Below are positions 35,563 through 44,308 of a DNA stretch of 64,000 bases, piece by piece. The notes below the pieces were generated by a model, which worked only from the letters and a program-made list of their open reading frames with translations, was not told the origin of the DNA and did not search any database. The translations under genes and the position numbers were made by a program. Each line of letters starts with the position of its first letter. The first letter of the stretch is position 1. This stretch comes from Kitasatospora albolonga (GTDB taxonomy: Bacteria; Actinomycetota; Actinomycetes; Streptomycetales; Streptomycetaceae), in NCBI GenBank assembly GCA_002082585.1, contig CP020563.1, positions 7,124,001-7,188,000 of the forward strand, read 5' to 3'.

Positions 35563-37002
35563 TCAGCCGCTGAGGGAGGTGCGGGAGGCCGGGGCCCAAC
35601 GCCGCTGCGCCGCGCCGCCGATGTGGTTCCCCAGGACGGTGCCCACGCCGATCGCGGCCGTGGTGACGAACGCCAGCACCGCGTAACCGGCCGCCCCCGG
35701 GACGTGCAGCCCGTACTGGAGCAGGCTCCGGTACACGTCCGGGCCGGGCAGCAGGGCCCCCGCGATACCGGGCACCACCAGCGACCGCGACGGGATGCGC
35801 AGGACCGGCGCCACCGCCCCGGCCGCCGCGCCCAGCACCGCCGCCGCCCCCAGGACCGCCAGCGGGGTGGGCTGCCCCAGCTCCTGGTGCAGCACCCCGT
35901 TGACCAGGCCCGCCAGCACGCCCGCCCCCATCGCCCACGGCAGCAGGCGGGGCGGCCCGCCCATGAAGACGGCGTTGCCGAGCGCCCCGACCGCCGAGGT
36001 CAGCAGGGAGAGCAGCAACGGCAGGGCGCGGAAAGCCGTGTTGCGGGCGTCCACATCGGCGTCCCGCAGCAGGAACCCCACCAGGGAGACCCCGCCGACC
36101 ATCGCCGCCAGGAACATCCCCACGCTGATCAGCCGCCCGGCCGCCATCGCCCGGAACCCCGAGATGGCGTCCTCCGCGAGGCTCACCACCGACAGGATCG
36201 GCAGGAGCAGCACCATGTTGGCCGCCGCGACGCTCGCCGCCTCACCCCCGGTCAGGGCCTGCGCGTCGGCCAGGAGCATGGTCAGCCCGATGACGGCGGC
36301 GGTCTGGAGCCCGGTGACGTAGAACGAGGGCAGACCGCCGGTGGACAGCGCCCAGCCGAACCGGTTGCCCACCAGGAACACCACCGGCGCGACGACCGCC
36401 GCCTTCGGTGTCCCCGACGCGAGCACACAGAGCATGGCGGCCAGCAGCGCCCCGCCCAGCACCTTGGTCCACCACGGCCAGAAGCCCTTCAGCGAGATGA
36501 TGCGGGTCAGTTCGCGCTCGGCGGCCAGCGGCGGCAGGCCCTCGTCCAGCACCCGGTGGGTCAGCGCGCCCAGATCGTCCAGCTGCCGCAGGTCGCGGCT
36601 GTCCTCCGAACCCGTCTCCGTCATCATCGTCAGCGGCCGGGCGCCCGGCGGCGCGTACTGGGCCTGGATCGTCCGCGAGGTCACGTCGACCGTCATATGG
36701 TCCATGCCCCAGCGTGCGGTGACCGCGACGATCGCCGACTCGATGGCCCGGGTCTCCGCCCCGGCGAGGAACAGCTCCCGCCCGTGGCGCAGCGCGAACC
36801 GCATACAGGCGACGGCGGTGAGCTCGTCCACGTCCCTCGGCTCGGGGAACGCGTACCCCTCGAACTCCGTTCCGTACAACCGGTCCAGCAGCGTCGACTC
36901 GTTGTCCCGCAACCGGGCGAGCTGCTCCCGCCGTGCCCGGCGCCTGGAGAGGAACGAGCCGCCGGACGTCCGGCCGGCCGTGGACGCATCGTCTGAGGAC
37001 AC
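35563..37002 (-). CDS. ThrE-type threonine/serine exporter family protein
   Basis: A 479-residue protein with an N-terminal soluble domain (ACMRFALRHGRELFLAGAET, then AIVAVTARWGMDHMTVDVT, the DUF1212/ThrE domain) and a C-terminal membrane domain of about ten helices (for example MVLLLPILSVVSLAEDAISG). This is the Corynebacterium ThrE architecture, exporting small amino acids. GTG at 37002 has GGAGGGG upstream. The frame is open further 5' but is mostly antisense to the macro-domain gene. A 9-bp triplicated repeat lies in its leader. Confidence 0.88.
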   Translation of the reverse strand: MSSDDASTAGRTSGGSFLSRRRARREQLARLRDNESTLLDRLYGTEFEGYAFPEPRDVDELTAVACMRFALRHGRELFLAGAETRAIESAIVAVTARWGMDHMTVDVTSRTIQAQYAPPGARPLTMMTETGSEDSRDLRQLDDLGALTHRVLDEGLPPLAAERELTRIISLKGFWPWWTKVLGGALLAAMLCVLASGTPKAAVVAPVVFLVGNRFGWALSTGGLPSFYVTGLQTAAVIGLTMLLADAQALTGGEAASVAAANMVLLLPILSVVSLAEDAISGFRAMAAGRLISVGMFLAAMVGGVSLVGFLLRDADVDARNTAFRALPLLLSLLTSAVGALGNAVFMGGPPRLLPWAMGAGVLAGLVNGVLHQELGQPTPLAVLGAAAVLGAAAGAVAPVLRIPSRSLVVPGIAGALLPGPDVYRSLLQYGLHVPGAAGYAVLAFVTTAAIGVGTVLGNHIGGAAQRRWAPASRTSLSG

Positions 37003-37042
37003 GGACGAGCCCCTCCCCTGAGTAGCCACCGCCGACAGCGCG

Positions 37043-37069
37043 GAGAATGCCGAGAATGCCGAGAATGCC
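37043..37069. repeat. 9-bp x 3 tandem repeat
   Basis: GAGAATGCC is repeated three times exactly in the 5' leader of the thrE-type gene. Such short exact repeats can change copy number by slippage; a regulatory role is only a possibility. Confidence 0.75.
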
Positions 37070-37252
37070 GATGTACCGGGACATTCTGCCCTTCGGGCGG
37101 GCGGTCGAGCGGCAACGGGGCACCGCGCGTCACCGCCCGGCGAACCGCCCGGCACCGCCCCGGCAACGTCTCGGCGGCGCCCCGGCGGGTTCCGCCGGAC
37201 CGGTCCGCGCGACCGGGCGGCGCGGGTGCGCGGCGCGCGGCATGATGTGCGC

Positions 37253-37789
37253 ATGAGCACCTCCGTTTCCCCCGCGGTCCGCCTGGTCCGCGGTGACATC
37301 ACCGACCAGTCCGTCGACGTCATCGTCAACGCGGCGAACTCCTCGCTCCTCGGCGGCGGCGGGGTCGACGGCGCCATCCACCGGCGCGGCGGACCCGAGA
37401 TCCTCGCCGCCTGCCGGGAGCTGCGCGCCTCGCAGTACGGGAAGGGCCTCGCCACCGGCCGGGCCGTCGCCACCACCGCCGGCCGGCTGGCCGCCCGCTG
37501 GGTGATCCACACGGTCGGCCCGGTCTTCTCCGGAGCCCAGGACCGCTCCGCGCTGCTCGCCTCCTGCTACCGCGAATCGCTGCACCTGGCAGCGGAGTTG
37601 GGCGCCAGGAGCATCGCGTTCCCGGCGATCTCGACGGGCATCTACGGCTGGCCGATGGACGACGGAGCGCGGATCGCCGTCCGCACGGTCCTCGCGGAGA
37701 CCGTGGCCCCCGTGGAGGAGGTGCGGTTCGTGCTCTTCGACGCGCACGCGTACGTGGAGTTCGAGGAAGTCCTCGCGATGCGCGGCTGA
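37253..37789 (+). CDS. Macro domain protein (O-acetyl-ADP-ribose deacetylase type)
   Basis: A 178-residue stand-alone macro domain that binds ADP-ribose and probably deacetylates O-acetyl-ADP-ribose or removes ADP-ribose. Signature segments are [20 protein letters not shown] (catalytic Asn/Asp and glycine loop) and [21 protein letters not shown] sirtuin, which generates O-acetyl-ADP-ribose, is encoded about 4 kb away at 41427-42155, a possible functional partner. Confidence 0.93.
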   Translation: MSTSVSPAVRLVRGDITDQSVDVIVNAANSSLLGGGGVDGAIHRRGGPEILAACRELRASQYGKGLATGRAVATTAGRLAARWVIHTVGPVFSGAQDRSALLASCYRESLHLAAELGARSIAFPAISTGIYGWPMDDGARIAVRTVLAETVAPVEEVRFVLFDAHAYVEFEEVLAMRG

Positions 37790-37953
37790 ACCCCCGGCGG
37801 CGAAGGGCCGGGTGGCAGAGGAAACCTGCGGCAGAGGGCCGGAGGCTGCGGGAGCCCGAGGTGCGTGCGGGAGCCCGAGGTGCTTGCGGGGCCCGGAGGT
37901 GCGTGTCGGATTTCCGCCAGCCAGGGCCCTGACCGGTGACCCATCCTGGAACC

Positions 37954-39426
37954 ATGCACACCGACACCGAGGCTTGCGTGCGGGCCGTCCAGTCCAAGGA
38001 CGCCCGCTTCGACGGCTGGTTCTTCACCGCGGTCCTCACCACCCGGATCTACTGCCGCCCCAGCTGCCCCGTCGTGCCGCCCAAGGTCCGCAACATGACC
38101 TTCTACCCGAGCGCCGCCGCCTGCCAGCAGGCCGGATTCCGCGCCTGCAAACGGTGCCGCCCCGACACCAGCCCCGGTTCCCCCGAGTGGAACGCCCGCG
38201 CCGACTCGGTGGCCCGCGCCATGCGGCTCATCCGGGACGGCGTCGTCGACCGCGAGGGCGTCCCCGGCCTCGCCGCCCGGCTCGGCTACTCCGCCCGCCA
38301 GATCGAACGCCAGCTCCTCGCCGAACTGGGCGCGGGCCCGCTGGCGCTGGCCCGCGCCCAACGCGCCCAGACCGCCCGCCTGCTCATCGAGACCACCGCC
38401 CTGCCCCTGGCGGAGGTGGCCTTCGCCGCCGGGTTCTCCTCCGTCCGCACCTTCAACGAGACCGTCCGCGAGGTCTTCGCCCTCACCCCCGGCGAACTCC
38501 GCACCCGCGCCGCCCGGCGCCCCCTGGCCCCCGCCGCCCCCGGCGTGATCGCGCTCCGCCTCCCGTACCGCACCCCGCTCAACCCCAGCAACCTCTTCGG
38601 CCACCTCGCCGCGACCGCCGTCCCCGGTGTCGAGGAGTGGCGGGACGGCGCCTACCGCCGCACGCTGACCCTCCCGTACGGCCACGGCACCGTCGCCCTC
38701 ACCCCGCGGCCCGGCCACATCGCCGCCCGGCTCTCCCTCACCGACCCCCGCGACCTCACCCGGGCGATCAGCCGGTGCCGCTGGCTCCTGGACCTGGACG
38801 CGGACCCGGTCGCCGTCGACGACCGGCTGCGCACCGACCCGCTGCTCGCCCCGCTGGTGGACGCGGGGCCCGGCCGCCGGGTGCCGCGTACGGTGGACGG
38901 CGCCGAGTTCGCCGTACGCGCGGTCCTCGGCCAGCAGGTCTCCACCGCCGCCGCCCGCACCCATGCGGCCCGCCTGGTCACCGCGCACGGCGAACCCGTC
39001 GACGACCCCGAGGGCGGGCTCACCCACCTCTTCCCGACGCCCGAGGCCCTGGCCGGGCTCGACCCGGAGACCCTGGCCCTGCCCCGGACCCGCCGCACCA
39101 CGCTCACCACCCTGGTCGCCGCCCTCGCCGACGGGATGCTCCGCCTGGGCCCCGACACCGACTGGGCCCGGGCCCGCGCCGAACTCTCCGCGCTGCCCGG
39201 TTTCGGCCCCTGGACCGTCGAATCCATCGCCATGCGGGCCCTGGGCGACCCCGACGCCTTCCTCCCCACCGACCTCGGCATCCGCCGGGCCGCCGAACGC
39301 CTCGGCCTGCCCGCCACCCCCGCCGCCCTCACCGCACGGGCCGCCGACTGGCGCCCGTGGCGCGCGTACGCCGTCCAGTACCTCTGGACCGTGGACGACC
39401 ACCCCATCAACCACCTGCCCGCCTGA
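37954..39426 (+). CDS. Ada-AlkA fusion: DNA-3-methyladenine glycosylase with Ada/AraC regulator domain
   Basis: A 490-residue three-part protein. The N-terminal Ada zinc domain has the methyl-accepting and zinc cysteines ([13 protein letters not shown] and [12 protein letters not shown]); an AraC HTH follows ([20 protein letters not shown], then [20 protein letters not shown]); the C-terminal AlkA glycosylase has an HhH element ([20 protein letters not shown]) with the catalytic aspartate in [12 protein letters not shown]. It both senses methylphosphotriesters and excises alkylated bases. ATG at 37954 is preferred; a GTG at 37936 is possible. ogt follows 14 bp later. Confidence 0.92.
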   Translation: MHTDTEACVRAVQSKDARFDGWFFTAVLTTRIYCRPSCPVVPPKVRNMTFYPSAAACQQAGFRACKRCRPDTSPGSPEWNARADSVARAMRLIRDGVVDREGVPGLAARLGYSARQIERQLLAELGAGPLALARAQRAQTARLLIETTALPLAEVAFAAGFSSVRTFNETVREVFALTPGELRTRAARRPLAPAAPGVIALRLPYRTPLNPSNLFGHLAATAVPGVEEWRDGAYRRTLTLPYGHGTVALTPRPGHIAARLSLTDPRDLTRAISRCRWLLDLDADPVAVDDRLRTDPLLAPLVDAGPGRRVPRTVDGAEFAVRAVLGQQVSTAAARTHAARLVTAHGEPVDDPEGGLTHLFPTPEALAGLDPETLALPRTRRTTLTTLVAALADGMLRLGPDTDWARARAELSALPGFGPWTVESIAMRALGDPDAFLPTDLGIRRAAERLGLPATPAALTARAADWRPWRAYAVQYLWTVDDHPINHLPA

Positions 39427-39440
39427 CGGAGGAACCCCCT

Positions 39441-39947
39441 ATGTCTGCCCAGCAGCACACGGTCGTCGACAGCCCCTACGGCCCGCTGACGCTCGTCGCC
39501 ACCGACGGCGTCCTCTCCGCCCTGTACATGACCGACCAGCGCCACCGTCCGCCCGAGGAGACCTTCGGCGTCCCCGACCCGGAACCCTTCCCCGAGGTGA
39601 TCCGCCAGCTCACGGCGTACTTCGCGGGCGAACTGACCGCCTTCGACGTGCCGCTCGCCCTGCACGGCACCCCGTTCCAGCGGAGCGTCTGGGCGGAGCT
39701 GCTGAAGATCCCGTACGGCGAGACGCGCACGTACGGCGAACTCGCCGAGGAGCTCGGCAAGCCGGGCGCCTCCCGGGCGGTCGGCCTGGCCAACGGCAAG
39801 AACCCGGTCTCCATCATCGTGCCGTGCCACCGGGTGATCGGCGCCTCCGGCAGCCTCACCGGTTACGGCGGCGGCCTGGACCGCAAGCAGCGGTTGCTGG
39901 CGTTCGAGAGCGGGGGCGCAGGGGAGGAACCGCAGGCGCTGTTCTGA
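39441..39947 (+). CDS. ogt: Methylated-DNA-protein cysteine methyltransferase
   Basis: A 168-residue O6-alkylguanine-DNA alkyltransferase. The active-site motif PCHRV places the acceptor cysteine at residue 129, followed by [18 protein letters not shown], the conserved C-terminal block. It repairs O6-methylguanine in a suicide reaction. GGAGG precedes the ATG and the gene lies 14 bp after Ada-AlkA, forming an alkylation-repair operon controlled presumably by the Ada domain. Confidence 0.95.
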   Translation: MSAQQHTVVDSPYGPLTLVATDGVLSALYMTDQRHRPPEETFGVPDPEPFPEVIRQLTAYFAGELTAFDVPLALHGTPFQRSVWAELLKIPYGETRTYGELAEELGKPGASRAVGLANGKNPVSIIVPCHRVIGASGSLTGYGGGLDRKQRLLAFESGGAGEEPQALF

Positions 39948-39961
39948 ACGGGAGAAGGGGA

Positions 39962-39992
39962 GAAGGGGCGTACCAGGCAGGTACGCCCCTTC
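39962..39992. terminator. Bidirectional terminator between ogt and the GDT1-type gene
   Basis: A perfect 13-bp stem, GAAGGGGCGTACC/GGTACGCCCCTTC, with a 5-nt loop, between convergent genes. Confidence 0.85.
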
Positions 39993-40010
39993 GCCGTGAC
40001 CAAGCCTGCC

Positions 40011-40595
40011 TCAGCCGGTGAAGATCTCCACCGCCGTCCAGATCGCCAGCCCCAGCATGCAGATCCCGCCGATGCGCTGCACGGTCTTCAGCGGTACGCG
40101 GCTGGCGATGAACTTCCCCGCGAGCAGCGCCAGGGCGGAGACGGACATCAGGGCGGCGGCCGAGCCGATCGCGGTGGACCAGGTGCCGTTGGAGGCGGCC
40201 AGGTTGGCGGTGGTGATCTGGGTCAGGTCGCCCCACTCGCTGATGAAGACCGCCATGAACGCGGTCGAGTAGACCGGCCAGAAGCCGGTCACGGTCTTCA
40301 CCTCGGTCTCGTCATCGTCGTCCCCGCCGCTGCCGCGCAGCAGGATGAACGCGCCGAACGCGAAGAGCGAGGCCGAGACGAGCTTGACGGTCCAGTCGGG
40401 CAGCAGCCCGATCAGGCTGCCCGCGCCCACGGCGATGGCGACATGCACGATGAACGCGGACGACGTGCCGAACCACACGTAGAGCGGGCGCATCCGCGTG
40501 CCCATGGCCAGCGAAGCGAACATCGTCTTGTCGGGGAGCTCCGCGAGGAAGATCAGCCCGAAGGCGGTGATGATCGCCAGGGGGTCGAGGTGCAT
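40011..40595 (-). CDS. TMEM165/GDT1 (UPF0016) family cation transporter, probable Mn exporter
   Basis: A 194-residue membrane protein with two copies of the E-x-G-D-(K/R)-(T/S)-like motif: LIFLAELPDKTMFASLAMG and AVFISEWGDLTQITTANLA. About six hydrophobic helices are split by an acidic loop (GSGGDDDDETEVKTV). GDT1-family proteins move Mn2+ and/or Ca2+. The gene is preceded by a yybP-ykoY riboswitch, strongly supporting manganese homeostasis. The frame continues upstream, but ATG at 40595 begins the recognisable protein. Confidence 0.92.
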   Translation of the reverse strand: MHLDPLAIITAFGLIFLAELPDKTMFASLAMGTRMRPLYVWFGTSSAFIVHVAIAVGAGSLIGLLPDWTVKLVSASLFAFGAFILLRGSGGDDDDETEVKTVTGFWPVYSTAFMAVFISEWGDLTQITTANLAASNGTWSTAIGSAAALMSVSALALLAGKFIASRVPLKTVQRIGGICMLGLAIWTAVEIFTG

Positions 40596-40718
40596 TCCGG
40601 GTGGCTTTCTGTGCGAGCCGGGCCCCGGATCTTCGCGAAGCGCCGCTCGGGCTGTTCGGAGGACCACTCGGCCCGGCATGACGGCAGCGCCCACAGGGCG
40701 TGGACGTGTCATACAGGA

Positions 40719-40832
40719 CCGAAGGTCTCGCCCGCCCGCGAGAAACCCTGTCCAGGTCTCACGAGCCCGGCCACCGGGAACCCGAGGGCTCCAGTGTGTC
40801 GACGACCGGTTTGCGGGGCTACTCCCCTTCGC
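40719..40832 (-). ncRNA. yybP-ykoY manganese riboswitch
   Basis: On the minus strand the aptamer begins GCGAAGGGGAGTAGCCCC (conserved GGGGAGUAG block), contains GGTCGTCGACA, and ends GGGCGAGACCTTCGG; the arms CGAAGG and CCTTCG pair as P1. This is the yybP-ykoY Mn2+ riboswitch pattern, placed about 120 nt upstream of a GDT1-family transporter, its usual partner. Mn2+ binding should switch the exporter on. Confidence 0.82.
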
Positions 40833-40905
40833 AGTCATCCACATTACCCCACCGGGAGGGAAAGGGGCGCGGGTGTTCGAGGCCGGGGCCCCTCGGTAGA
40901 GTCGC

Positions 40906-40974
40906 GGTGATCACCGGAACCCGTGGTGAACACCGCGACCTGTGGTGATCACCGGGAGACCCGTGGTGGTCACC
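40906..40974. promoter_or_regulatory. Four GGTGNNCACC palindromes at about 20-bp spacing
   Basis: GGTGATCACC (40906-40915), GGTGAACACC (40925-40934), GGTGATCACC (40944-40953) and GGTGGTCACC (40965-40974) start 19, 19 and 21 bp apart, close to two helical turns. The intervening bases are also partly repeated. They end 30 bp before the 2Fe-2S protein gene and look like an operator array for cooperative binding. Confidence 0.65.
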
Positions 40975-41004
40975 CCCGACCCTCCGCCGACCGGAAGTGC
41001 CCGT

Positions 41005-41412
41005 ATGAGCCGCCGCCCCCGCAAGGACGTGCCCGCCCAGGGCGTTCCCCGGCCCACCGTGAGCGTCTGCCGGGGCTGCTGCTGCGGTACGGAGAAGATC
41101 CCGGGCGTCGACCACGCCGCCCAGCTCACCCGGCTCCGCACCGGGCTGGAGGGCGCCGCCACCGTACGGGCCGTCGAGTGCCTGGACGCCTGTGAGCAGG
41201 GCAACGTGATCGTCGTCCAGCCGTCCGCCGAGGGTCGCCGTGCCGGGGGCCGCCCGGTCTGGCTCGGCCTGGTCAACGACGAACACGCGGAGCGGGACAT
41301 CATCACCTGGGCGTCGGCCGGCGGCCCGGGGCTCGCGGACGCCCCGGACATCCTCGACCTGTACGTCTTCCAGCCCTCGCGCCGGGTCCGGGCGGGGCTG
41401 GAGACCCCGTAG
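41005..41412 (+). CDS. Thioredoxin-like 2Fe-2S ferredoxin domain protein
   Basis: A 135-residue protein with CRGCCCGTEKIPG near residue 22 and ECLDACEQGNVIVVQP near residue 60. This spacing matches thioredoxin-fold [2Fe-2S] ferredoxins, although the extra adjacent cysteines (CCC) are unusual. It could carry electrons or a metal; the partner is not encoded next to it. The C-terminal part (DAPDILDLYVFQPSRRVR) is conserved-looking but unassigned. ATG at 41005 follows the four-palindrome array, which probably controls it. Confidence 0.75.
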   Translation: MSRRPRKDVPAQGVPRPTVSVCRGCCCGTEKIPGVDHAAQLTRLRTGLEGAATVRAVECLDACEQGNVIVVQPSAEGRRAGGRPVWLGLVNDEHAERDIITWASAGGPGLADAPDILDLYVFQPSRRVRAGLETP

Positions 41413-41426
41413 CCGACGGGACCCGC

Positions 41427-42155
41427 TCAGGCCCGGGCGCCGCCCAGGGAGCGCAGCAGCCTCGGCAGCGCCGTACCGATCGGCTCCCGGACGACCTCCT
41501 CGGCGAGTGCGTCGTACGGGGTCGGCTCCGCGTTCACCACGATCAGCCGCGCCCCGTGCTCGGCCGCGATCCCGGCGAGCGAGGCGGCGGGCTGCACCTG
41601 GAGCGTCGAGCCGACCGCCACGAAGACCTCGCACGCCTTGGCGATCGTCATCGCGTCCGCCAGCACCCCCGGGTCCAGCGGCTCGCCGAACATCACGGTC
41701 GCCGCCTTGAGGATTCCGCCGCAGAGCCCGCACGCCGGGTCCGCCTCGCCCGCGTCGACGCGCTCCAGGGCCTCGGCCATCGAGGAGCGGGCACGGCAGC
41801 GGGTGCAGATCACCTCACGTGCCGTGCCGTGGAGTTCGAGGACCTTGCGGGCGGGCAGCCCGGCCAGCTGGTGGAGCCCGTCGATGTTCTGCGTGAGCAC
41901 CCGGACCGGGGTGCCGGACCGCTCCAGCTCCGCCACCGCCCGGTGGGCCGCGTTCGGTTCGGGGTTCCGGGCGGCCATGGTGCGGCGCAGCAGCCAGGAG
42001 CGGCGGCGGATCTCCGGATCGGCCATGTAGAACGCGTACGTGACGAGCTTCTCGGCCTCCGGGTCCTTGCGCCACACCCCGCTCGGCCCCCGGTAGTCGG
42101 GGATGCCGGAGTCCGTGGAGATACCGGCACCGCTGAGGATCGCGACAAGGGTCAT
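41427..42155 (-). CDS. cobB: NAD-dependent protein deacetylase (sirtuin)
   Basis: A 242-residue SIR2-family deacylase. It has the NAD-binding ILSGAGISTDSGIPDYRG, the catalytic TQNIDGLHQLAG, the histidine LELHGTAREVICTRC and the zinc cysteines (CTRC and CGLCGG). It removes acetyl or acyl groups from lysines, for example in acyl-CoA synthetases, and yields O-acetyl-ADP-ribose. ATG at 42155 begins directly at the Rossmann strand; longer starts run into the VapB-like gene's promoter. Convergent with the ferredoxin-like gene. Confidence 0.94.
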   Translation of the reverse strand: MTLVAILSGAGISTDSGIPDYRGPSGVWRKDPEAEKLVTYAFYMADPEIRRRSWLLRRTMAARNPEPNAAHRAVAELERSGTPVRVLTQNIDGLHQLAGLPARKVLELHGTAREVICTRCRARSSMAEALERVDAGEADPACGLCGGILKAATVMFGEPLDPGVLADAMTIAKACEVFVAVGSTLQVQPAASLAGIAAEHGARLIVVNAEPTPYDALAEEVVREPIGTALPRLLRSLGGARA

Positions 42156-42219
42156 GCGCCGAGCGTAAGGATCTGCGAACACGGCCCGCGACCGTATTTC
42201 GCCGGGGTAGGGTCCGGCC

Positions 42220-42420
42220 ATGGCCAAGGTGAGCGTCAGTCTGGACGCCGAACTCGTCGTCGAAGTCATGGTGCTCGCGGGCGTCGGCAACCCGCAGGAC
42301 GCGGTGGAGCTGGTGGTGCGCGACTACATCGCGCGCGGCCACCGCACCGAGGCGCTGGTCGCCGAGCGCGAGGAGTCGGTGCGGGACGTCGATCCCAAGC
42401 CCCAGGCCCAGCAGGGCTGA
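42220..42420 (+). CDS. VapB-like ribbon-helix-helix protein, orphan
   Basis: A 66-residue protein beginning MAKVSVSLDAELVVEVMVLA, like VapB/DUF2191 antitoxins, with an N-terminal strand then helices (DAVELVVRDYIARG) and a disordered tail. No PIN-domain toxin or other partner lies next to it: the neighbours are a sirtuin and a Nudix hydrolase. A TAGGGT -10-like element lies about 7 bp before the ATG, suggesting a leaderless transcript. It may be a solitary DNA-binding regulator. Confidence 0.7.
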   Translation: MAKVSVSLDAELVVEVMVLAGVGNPQDAVELVVRDYIARGHRTEALVAEREESVRDVDPKPQAQQG

Positions 42421-42440
42421 CGCCCGCCGCCGCGCTGCTT

Positions 42441-42938
42441 CTACGCCACCGGGTTCCCGTCCTCCAGCTCCACCGTGGAACCGCCGGACCCCAGCACGTC
42501 CAGCGCCGCCCGCACCCGCCTCTCCAGCGGCGCCAGCAGATAGCCGCCGAGATCGGCGGGGGCGACCGGCTTCCAGGAGAGCAGCTCCTCCTCCTGGAGC
42601 CGGATCGCCGCGAACTGCTCGGGGGTGAGCACCCCGCCGTCGTACAGGTACGCCACGATCGGCGGCCGCCCGTCGCCCCGCGCCCAGTCGATGGCGAGCA
42701 GCCGGCCGGGCGCCAGATCGAGCCCGATCTCCTCCACCGTCTCGCGCCGGGCCGCCTGCCGGGGCCCCTCGCCCGTCTCCGACTCGACCGTCCCGCCGGG
42801 CAGCGCCCAGCCCTTGCGGTAGTTCGGCTCGACGAGCAGGACCCGCCCCTCCGCGTCGCGGAAGAGGCACGCGGCGGCGGCGAGGACCCGGGGGAGCCCG
42901 GCGATGTACGTGGCGTAATCGGCGTTGTTCGTGGTCAC
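42441..42938 (-). CDS. Nudix hydrolase
   Basis: A 165-residue Nudix-fold pyrophosphatase. The Nudix box is present in GWALPGGTVESETGEGPRQA followed by ARRETVEEIGLDL, with a few extra residues between the glycine and the first glutamate compared with the strict consensus. It would hydrolyse a nucleoside diphosphate derivative; the substrate is not predictable. GTG start at 42938. It converges on the VapB-like gene. Confidence 0.9.
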   Translation of the reverse strand: MTTNNADYATYIAGLPRVLAAAACLFRDAEGRVLLVEPNYRKGWALPGGTVESETGEGPRQAARRETVEEIGLDLAPGRLLAIDWARGDGRPPIVAYLYDGGVLTPEQFAAIRLQEEELLSWKPVAPADLGGYLLAPLERRVRAALDVLGSGGSTVELEDGNPVA

Positions 42939-43044
42939 GGCCGCCAGCGTAGTGGCGGGCCGTTCCGGACGGCCATGGGCAGATCAGGGGGCGTACGGAT
43001 AGGGTCGGGGCGGCGCGACTCTGTTCGAAGGCAAGGGATGCAAG

Positions 43045-44178
43045 GTGACGGACGGAGCAGATGTGGAGACCGCCCGCGTGCTCGTCGCGGCGGACAAGTT
43101 CAAGGGCTCGCTCACGGCCGTACAGGTCGCGGAGCGGGTGACGGCCGGGCTGCGGCGCGTCGTCCCCGGCCTGGAGGTGGAGACCCTGCCGGTCGCGGAC
43201 GGCGGCGACGGCACGGTCGCGGCGGCGGTGGCCGCCGGGTTCGAGCGCCGCGAGGCGCGGGTGACCGGGCCCCTCGGGGACCCGGTGACGGCGGCGTACG
43301 CGCTGCGCGGCACCACCGCCGTGGTGGAGATGGCCGAGGCTTCGGGCCTCCAGCACCTGCCGGACGGGGTGTTCGCCCCGCTCACGGCCACCACGTACGG
43401 CTCGGGCGAGCTGCTGGCCGCCGCCCTGGACGCCGGGGCGAGGTCCATCGTGTTCGGGGTCGGCGGCAGCGCCACCACGGACGGCGGCGCGGGGATGCTC
43501 GCCGCGCTCGGGGCCCGCTTCCTGGATGCGGACGGCAAGCCCGTCGGCCCCGGCGGCGGGGGACTGGCCGAGCTGGCCGAGGCCGACCTCTCCGGGCTCG
43601 ACCCGCGCCTGAAGGACGTCGACCTGGTGCTGGCCAGCGATGTGGACAACCCGCTGACCGGGCCCAAGGGCGCCCCTGAGGTGTACGGGCGGCAGAAGGG
43701 CGCGAGCGAGGAGGACATCGCGGTCCTCGACGCGGCCCTGGCGCACTACGCCTCGGTCCTCGGCCCGGAGACGGCGGCCCTGCCGGGCGCCGGAGCGGCC
43801 GGAGGCATCGGGTACGGGGCGCTCGTCGCCCTCGGAGCCCGCTTCCGGCCGGGCATCGAGGTCATGCTCGACGTGCTGGGCTTCGCCCCCGCGCTCGCCC
43901 GCGCCACGCTGGTCATCACCGGCGAGGGCTCGCTCGACGAGCAGACCCTGCACGGCAAGGCCCCGGCGGGGGTCGCGGCGGCGGCCCGGGAGGCCGGGAT
44001 CGAGGTCGTCGCGGTCTGCGGGCGGCTCGCCCTCTCCCCGGAGGCCCTGAGCGGGGCGGGCATCGCGCGCGCCTACGCCCTGGCCGAGCTGGAACCGGAC
44101 CCGGCCGTCTCGATGGCCCAGGCCGGACCGCTGCTGGAACGGGCGGCCGAGTCGATCGCCCGGGACTTCCTGAGCTGA
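43045..44178 (+). CDS. Glycerate kinase
   Basis: A 377-residue glycerate 2-kinase of the GlxK/GarK type, phosphorylating D-glycerate with ATP. Family blocks are VLVAADKFKGSLTAVQVAER at the N-terminus, LPVADGGDGTVAAAVAAG, FGVGGSATTDGGAGMLAALG, and ITGEGSLDEQTLHGKAPAGV near the C-terminus. GTG start at 43045; a TAGGGT-like -10 lies about 45 bp upstream. A textbook terminator follows at 44238. Confidence 0.94.
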   Translation: MTDGADVETARVLVAADKFKGSLTAVQVAERVTAGLRRVVPGLEVETLPVADGGDGTVAAAVAAGFERREARVTGPLGDPVTAAYALRGTTAVVEMAEASGLQHLPDGVFAPLTATTYGSGELLAAALDAGARSIVFGVGGSATTDGGAGMLAALGARFLDADGKPVGPGGGGLAELAEADLSGLDPRLKDVDLVLASDVDNPLTGPKGAPEVYGRQKGASEEDIAVLDAALAHYASVLGPETAALPGAGAAGGIGYGALVALGARFRPGIEVMLDVLGFAPALARATLVITGEGSLDEQTLHGKAPAGVAAAAREAGIEVVAVCGRLALSPEALSGAGIARAYALAELEPDPAVSMAQAGPLLERAAESIARDFLS

Positions 44179-44237
44179 GCGCCGGGGGCTGAGCTGCCTG
44201 AGCTGATCTGCCTGAGCTGAGCTGGCGGAGCGGAGTG

Positions 44238-44274
44238 GGGCCGGGCGTACGGGGACGTACGCCCGGCCCTTTTT
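44238..44274. terminator. Rho-independent terminator with T-run after glycerate kinase
   Basis: A perfect 13-bp stem, GGGCCGGGCGTAC/GTACGCCCGGCCC, and a 6-nt loop are followed directly by TTTTT. It terminates glycerate kinase and, being symmetrical, may also stop transcription from the opposing PucR-like gene whose predicted end is at 44309. Confidence 0.92.
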
Positions 44275-44308
44275 CCTGCCGCTGCCGGTACGGGGGTGGG
44301 CCGATGCC

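Noticed and set aside
40906..40974. CRISPR-like or transposon-end repeats
   Set aside because: Units are only about 20 bp with palindromic 10-bp cores, no spacers of uniform unrelated sequence and no cas or transposase genes; an operator array is the simpler reading.
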